From NCBI GenBank assembly GCA_963789005.1, contig CAWBIZ010000011.1, forward strand, positions 553,052 to 617,051: a stretch of DNA of 64,000 nucleotides, read 5' to 3'. The position numbers and the translations under genes were made by a program. The stretch is from DASSUW01 sp963789005 (lineage in GTDB: Bacteria > Actinomycetota > Thermoleophilia > Solirubrobacterales > Solirubrobacteraceae). Below the pieces are notes generated by a model. That model was not told the origin of the DNA and ran no database searches. It worked only from the letters and a program-made list of their open reading frames with translations. This document shows positions 60,366 through 64,000 of the stretch, piece by piece (positions within the stretch are counted from its first letter, which is position 1; each line of letters opens with the position of its first letter).

Positions 60366-61114
60366 TCAGCGACGATCGTCATGGCGTCGCACAGCGATCG
60401 TCCGACGACGGTCGCGACCCGGCCCCGGCCGCACTGGCGGAAAGTCTCGGCCCACGCCTAGGACCCGCGGCGACGTTCGCCACCACCGAGCACTTCAACC
60501 TGCAAACCGCCCGCGCGATCACCGTATCGGAAGCCAACGGTCGCGCCAGCATCTACCTCGCCGCCCTGTCCGGCAACCTGATCGCGCTGGCCTTCGTCGG
60601 ACAGATGTCCCAGCTCGGCGCCGCGTTCTACGCGTTCGCGCTGATCCTGTTGCCGGTGCTCGCATTCGTGGGCGTCGTGACATTCCTGCGCCTGGTCCAG
60701 TCCTCGATCGAGGACATCGCATACGCGCATCGGATCGCCCTCCTACGCAGCTTCTACCTGAGGGTCTCGCCGGAGCTCGAGCCCTACCTTGTCGCAGTTC
60801 GCCCGGCGGCTTCGGCGCCGGCGCCGCGTCACCGGGAGAGGCTCGCACCCAGCGCATGGCAACTGACGCTCACAGCCGCGGGGATGGTCGCGGTCGTCAA
60901 CAGTGTCGTGGTGGCGGCGTGTGCCGGGCTGGTGCTGGAAGCTGCGGGCGTACACTCGCTAGCGATACCGGTTGCCGTCGGAGCGGTCATCGGAGCCGGT
61001 GCCTTCTCGTTGCACGAACGCCACCACCGTCGCGCGCTCGACGCCTACAGCCCAGAAGCTGTCGATCGGGCCGCGATCTCCCTGGCACCGGCGAGACAGG
61101 CCGAGGCGGCCTGA
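60362..61114 (+). CDS. membrane protein of unknown function paired with the preceding small protein
   Basis: 250 residues. N-terminal soluble part with FATTEHFNLQTARAITVSEANGRASIYLAAL, then two helices (LSGNLIALAFVGQM; ALILLPVLAFVGVVTFL), a loop and two more helices (GMVAVVNSVVVAACAGLVLEAAG; AIPVAVGAVIGAGAF). No enzymatic motif. Overlap (ATGA) with the small upstream gene indicates coupled expression. Confidence 0.75.
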   Translation: MISDDRHGVAQRSSDDGRDPAPAALAESLGPRLGPAATFATTEHFNLQTARAITVSEANGRASIYLAALSGNLIALAFVGQMSQLGAAFYAFALILLPVLAFVGVVTFLRLVQSSIEDIAYAHRIALLRSFYLRVSPELEPYLVAVRPAASAPAPRHRERLAPSAWQLTLTAAGMVAVVNSVVVAACAGLVLEAAGVHSLAIPVAVGAVIGAGAFSLHERHHRRALDAYSPEAVDRAAISLAPARQAEAA

Positions 61115-61503
61115 GAGAGAGATGATCATGTCGCCGATCTCGCGAGGGTTTCGCGGTCACCGCCCGCAAGTCAACCGTACGCGCGTCCCGCCGGGCCGAT
61201 CACCGCGCTCGTCGACCCGTTCTCACACCACAGGGCAAGCGATGGGACTCAGCCTGATTGGTTGCGGGCGCGGAAGTTCAGGGCCCCGTCGCCGTGCTCT
61301 CACGCTGGCGACGCGAGCGCGCGGCGGCGCATCCCGCATATGCCACCCCAGTGTCGCTGCGGGGGGCTCGCGTGGCCGCTGTTGCCGCCCACTCGCCCGC
61401 TTGCCGGAAATCGCTCTGCCTGTCAGTCGCTGCAGCCTTTGCCTGCATGACAACTGACACAAGCTTCGTCCCACGCGACAGGACCACGAAAAGGAGCAGC
61501 ATC
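61115..61503. other. 389-bp stretch without a recognisable gene
   Basis: Lower coding potential than the surroundings; only short compositional frames. Probably eroded DNA at the edge of the decayed elements to the right. Confidence 0.45.
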
Positions 61504-61841
61504 GTGACCGTTGACACGCCCGATCGGGGCTCAGCGCAAATACCTCGCTATCCGACTCAGCTTGCGAGCGGACCCTCCGCCGTAACGGGGATCGCGCCCA
61601 GGCGGTCTTCGGCCAGGTCATGGGACTCGTCGCCCTGACCGCCGGCTGCGTGGCACTCGGCGCGTACATCGGCCGCGATCTCACGGGTGGCGCCGGAATC
61701 GCGTTCTTTGGCAGCGCGTTCGTTTGCATTATCGGTCTCAACCTCGCCTCGGCCCGAGGGCGCGAGCAGCTCGCGACCGCGCTTCCCTTCGGTACGTGGA
61801 TCGCCTATCAGGAACCGCGGCGTTCAACGGCGTCCCCGTGA
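61504..61841 (+). pseudogene. truncated, frameshifted Bax inhibitor-1 family gene
   Basis: FGQVMGLVALTAGCVALGAYIGRDLTGGAGIAFFGSAFVCIIGLNLASARGREQLATALPFG lines up with the first third of the intact BI-1 protein at 50989 (SALGAYLGREL..., CIIGLNIAAAKGREQLA). The N-terminus (GTG 61504, MTVDTPDRGS) is in another frame, with the shift near 61580-61600. After GREQLA the similarity ends and only about 20 unrelated residues follow, so two thirds of the gene are gone. Confidence 0.75.
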
Positions 61842-62127
61842 AGGTGAGCGCCGCCCCAGGACCTCAGTAGCGCGCTCGCCCCCGCGGGAGCCACGCAGGC
61901 ACAAGATCCAACACCCTCGCGGGGCGACAGGGGCGGCGCGACTGCTTTTCGCGAAGCGATGACGTCGACGAGCGTGCCGCAAACATGGGACAGCGGGCAT
62001 CTCGGGACGGCGCGCCGACACGCTCGGAAGGGACGATCCGCGATCGTCTGGACCCACGCGGGACTGACACTCGCTTCGCCAGGCTGGAGCGGAAGCGCCC
62101 GGTGGCGCTCCCGCTGCGTTGGTTCGT

Positions 62128-62825
62128 TCAGAGCCGGAGCCCGGCGCTGGCGGACATCATCGCCGCTCGTCGCGTGCGCATGGCCGTGATGATCTTCTCG
62201 GGGTCGATCCCCGGAGGTCGATCGATGTGGTGCGAGGTTGGCGTGGCCGAGCTGGCGCCGGATGATGTCCAGCGGCACGCCCTCGCGAGCGAGCACGAGC
62301 GCATGCGCGTGGCGCAGCTGGTGCGGCGCAAAGCGGCGCCTGACCCCGGCGCTGGCGGCGAGCCGGCGGAACTCGGTGCGGACGGCCGCGCCTGACCACG
62401 GTCGGGCGCGGGTCGGACCGTCGATGATGCAGAGCAGCGACCCGGCCGGCAGCTCGGCCCGTGCGTTCAGCCACGGCCGTGCTGCTCCCAGCCCCACTCG
62501 TCCATGCCGACCTCGCGTCGGCGTCCTCCCTTGCCGTCGCGGACTAACACCGATCCGCGCCGGTGGTCGAGATCGTGTTCGGCGAGCGCGAGCGCTTCCT
62601 GGATACGCAGCCCTGCGCGCCACAGGACGATGATCATTGCTCGCACGCGCCAGCCGTGACGTTCATCGGGGCGTGACGCATGACCGCCACGATTTCCTCC
62701 ACCGTGGGCGGGTCGGCCAGGTAGCCCGTTCCCTTGTTGCGTGGTGGGCGGCCGGCGTGGTAGCCGGGCAGGGTCGCCGGCGAGCGCCGCCGCCCTGCCG
62801 CGTCGACCACGGACAACACGGTCAT
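62128..62825 (-). pseudogene. decayed tyrosine recombinase
   Basis: Pieces in three frames, in order on the minus strand: MTVLSVVDAAGRRRSPATLPGYHAGRPPRNKG and PPTVEEIVAVMRHAP (62825-62634); then WRAGLRIQEALALAE-type text with the catalytic Arg and LLCIIDGPTRARPW, FAPHQLRHAHALVLAREGVPLDIIRRQLGHANL (HxLRH and LGH motifs); then IDPEKIITAMRTRRAAMMSASAGLRL (62331-62128). The catalytic Tyr segment is disrupted (APHRSTSGD instead of a TSxYL form). Clearly non-functional. Confidence 0.75.
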
Positions 62826-63132
62826 CGGACCTCCTCCGATTGGACAGCAGAGACGAGCGCTGCCCTACACGGCCGACGGGGGCCGTGCACCGCTCGTACG
62901 AGGAAACCGGGCGTCTGCCCGAACCTGGGCCCCTTGCTCGAGATGACCGCCGATACTCGCGCGGCGCCGCTGCTCTGCTAGGCGGGCGCCTTAAGCCAAT
63001 TCGGCTAGTTCTTAGGCGTCGAGCGTCGGCTCAAGCGATAGCGCGCCGCTCCCGCTTGCCCAACAATCACGGCTGGCGCCAACGGGCCCACTCCAGGTTG
63101 TCTTCGCGGCAGCGTGGTGAGACGCTGGCGGC
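62826..63132. other. 307-bp stretch without a recognisable gene
   Basis: Separates the integrase remnant from the next gene. Less GC-biased than the left of the window; no tRNA, repeat or hairpin stands out. Confidence 0.45.
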
Positions 63133-63705
63133 GTGACAAAGAACGCGTCAGGCGCGCTAATCACCGCAAGCTTCTTGGCTGGTGGCGCGGGCGTGCTGAT
63201 TCTCGTCATCAACTTCGTCGTCGGTAGATCTAACGAGTCCATCCGCGAGATCAACAGGGCTGACGACCAGATCAACCCCTCCGCACCAGACGTCGTAGCC
63301 GAGACGCCGGACTTTCCGATCCCACCGCTCATCGGCCTGATCCTTTTTGGCGTGGCGATAGTCATTGGGATGCTGGCCGTGCAAGCTGAGTCGGAGCTGA
63401 ATCGGCGCGAGGCGAAGGCCGCCACCGTGGCGGCTGGCGACGCGCCAGGGGCCGAACGCGTCTGGGACGACGAGAAAACCCGTGCCCTGCAGGCTGCCGT
63501 GGATCGCGCCCTGAAGGTCAAGCAGATGCCTCGCGGTGATTCACGGCAGCGCGCGACTCCAGATGCTGGTGCAACTCCGCGACCGGCGCCAACCGCTAGT
63601 CACCCCTCCGCCGATTCCCGTGAGTCGACGTCGCCTCTGACGCTCGCGATGTTGGGAGTGGAAGTCGTCGGCCTCGTTCTCAGCATCGTGCAGCTCGCCC
63701 AATAG
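63133..63705 (+). CDS. hypothetical membrane protein with distinct composition
   Basis: 190 residues from GTG 63133. Helices at about 8-30 (ALITASFLAGGAGVLILVINFVVG), 64-84 (PPLIGLILFGVAIVIGMLAVQ) and the C-terminus (LTLAMLGVEVVGLVLSIVQLAQ), with a charged, Pro-rich disordered linker. No family recognised. Codon use is less GC-biased than in the core genes (ATC/ATT, AAG, TCT appear), which suggests transfer. Confidence 0.6.
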   Translation: MTKNASGALITASFLAGGAGVLILVINFVVGRSNESIREINRADDQINPSAPDVVAETPDFPIPPLIGLILFGVAIVIGMLAVQAESELNRREAKAATVAAGDAPGAERVWDDEKTRALQAAVDRALKVKQMPRGDSRQRATPDAGATPRPAPTASHPSADSRESTSPLTLAMLGVEVVGLVLSIVQLAQ

Positions 63706-64000
63706 TTCACGCCACGCTTCGAACGACGGCTCGTCGGTGCGAACCGGCGCGACACGCGCCTTCCGAAGGGAGACCGCTGGAAGGAGGGGGCGTCGTACTG
63801 CTTTGGACGGCCTGCGGGCGCGTTGGCAGGCCAGGCGCGGACGACCGCAATCGCTGGACGAAGCGGGCACGAGTCGCCCGCTCTCGGACGCGTCCTGCTC
63901 GTCCGGCGCGAGCTCTCACGCCTGAACTCGGCGACGCTCGCTTGCGTGCAGCGAAAGGAGCAGCGCGCCGCGGGCGCGGGAGATGACCCCGGCGGGCCAC
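63706..64000. other. right edge without a recognisable gene
   Basis: No supported coding region, RNA or repeat seen in the last 295 bp. Confidence 0.4.

Overview
The window is very GC-rich and typically actinobacterial: GTG starts are common and many genes overlap by 4 bp (stop/start ATGA or GTGA). The mix of a complex I locus, a group 1h-type [NiFe] hydrogenase, LuxR-family ATPase regulators and several small actinobacterial hypotheticals suggests a member of the Thermoleophilia/Solirubrobacterales. That placement is inference from gene content, not phylogeny.

Layout. (1) 1-4223, minus strand: the distal complex I genes nuoJ-nuoK-nuoL-nuoM (nuoM runs off the left edge). (2) 4343-18031, plus strand: one tightly overlapping hydrogenase operon, hypC-hypC2-hypD-hypE-hhyS-hhyL-[NifU/Rieske-like protein]-two uncharacterised proteins-maturation protease-hypA-hypB-tandem SIS protein-small membrane protein-hypF. 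(3) 18021-22730, minus strand: M19 dipeptidase, GH65 glycoside phosphorylase, beta-phosphoglucomutase-like HAD protein and an AIM24-like protein. (4) 22767-27948, plus strand: GAF histidine kinase and NarL-type regulator, subtilisin-like protease, small protein, SDR and QueA-like protein. (5) 27953-36750, minus strand: the proximal complex I genes nuoA-nuoBC (fused)-nuoD-E-F-G-H-I. The complex I locus is therefore split between nuoI and nuoJ by about 23.7 kb carrying the hydrogenase. (6) 36809-45751: flavin reductase, lipoprotein cytochrome c, serS, a frameshifted acyl-CoA dehydrogenase, tRNA-Ser(UGA), LysE exporter, MreB, a decayed two-component system, tRNA-Ser(GCU) and tRNA-Arg(ACG). (7) 45.8-64 kb: accessory DNA starting with a tyrosine recombinase directly after tRNA-Arg. 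It holds NAD kinase, two copies of an epoxide hydrolase/TlpA-like pair around MsrA and a BI-1 protein, a LAL-type regulator, frameshifted ExoD, lactate permease, and remnants of a transposase, a second BI-1 gene and a second integrase.

How it fits together. The group 1h-type hydrogenase (proximal-cluster CxxC changed to CxxD in the small subunit) is of the class known to scavenge trace H2. Its operon supplies every maturation factor (HypABCDEF plus protease) and an iron-sulfur protein with NifU-like and all-Cys Rieske-like modules, a plausible electron carrier towards the respiratory chain. Complex I and a lipoprotein cytochrome c flank it. The right third is mobile and decaying, with repeated promoter-proximal sequence blocks around the epoxide hydrolase and regulator genes.

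Most remarkable: the split nuo locus, the NuoB-NuoC fusion, the NifU/Rieske-like hydrogenase partner with Cys in place of both His pairs, an in-frame palindromic insert in hypF, phased CACTTWGTG boxes over the nuoA promoter, many leaderless-type promoters, and a perfect 25-bp repeat near the epoxide hydrolase and LAL regulator genes.
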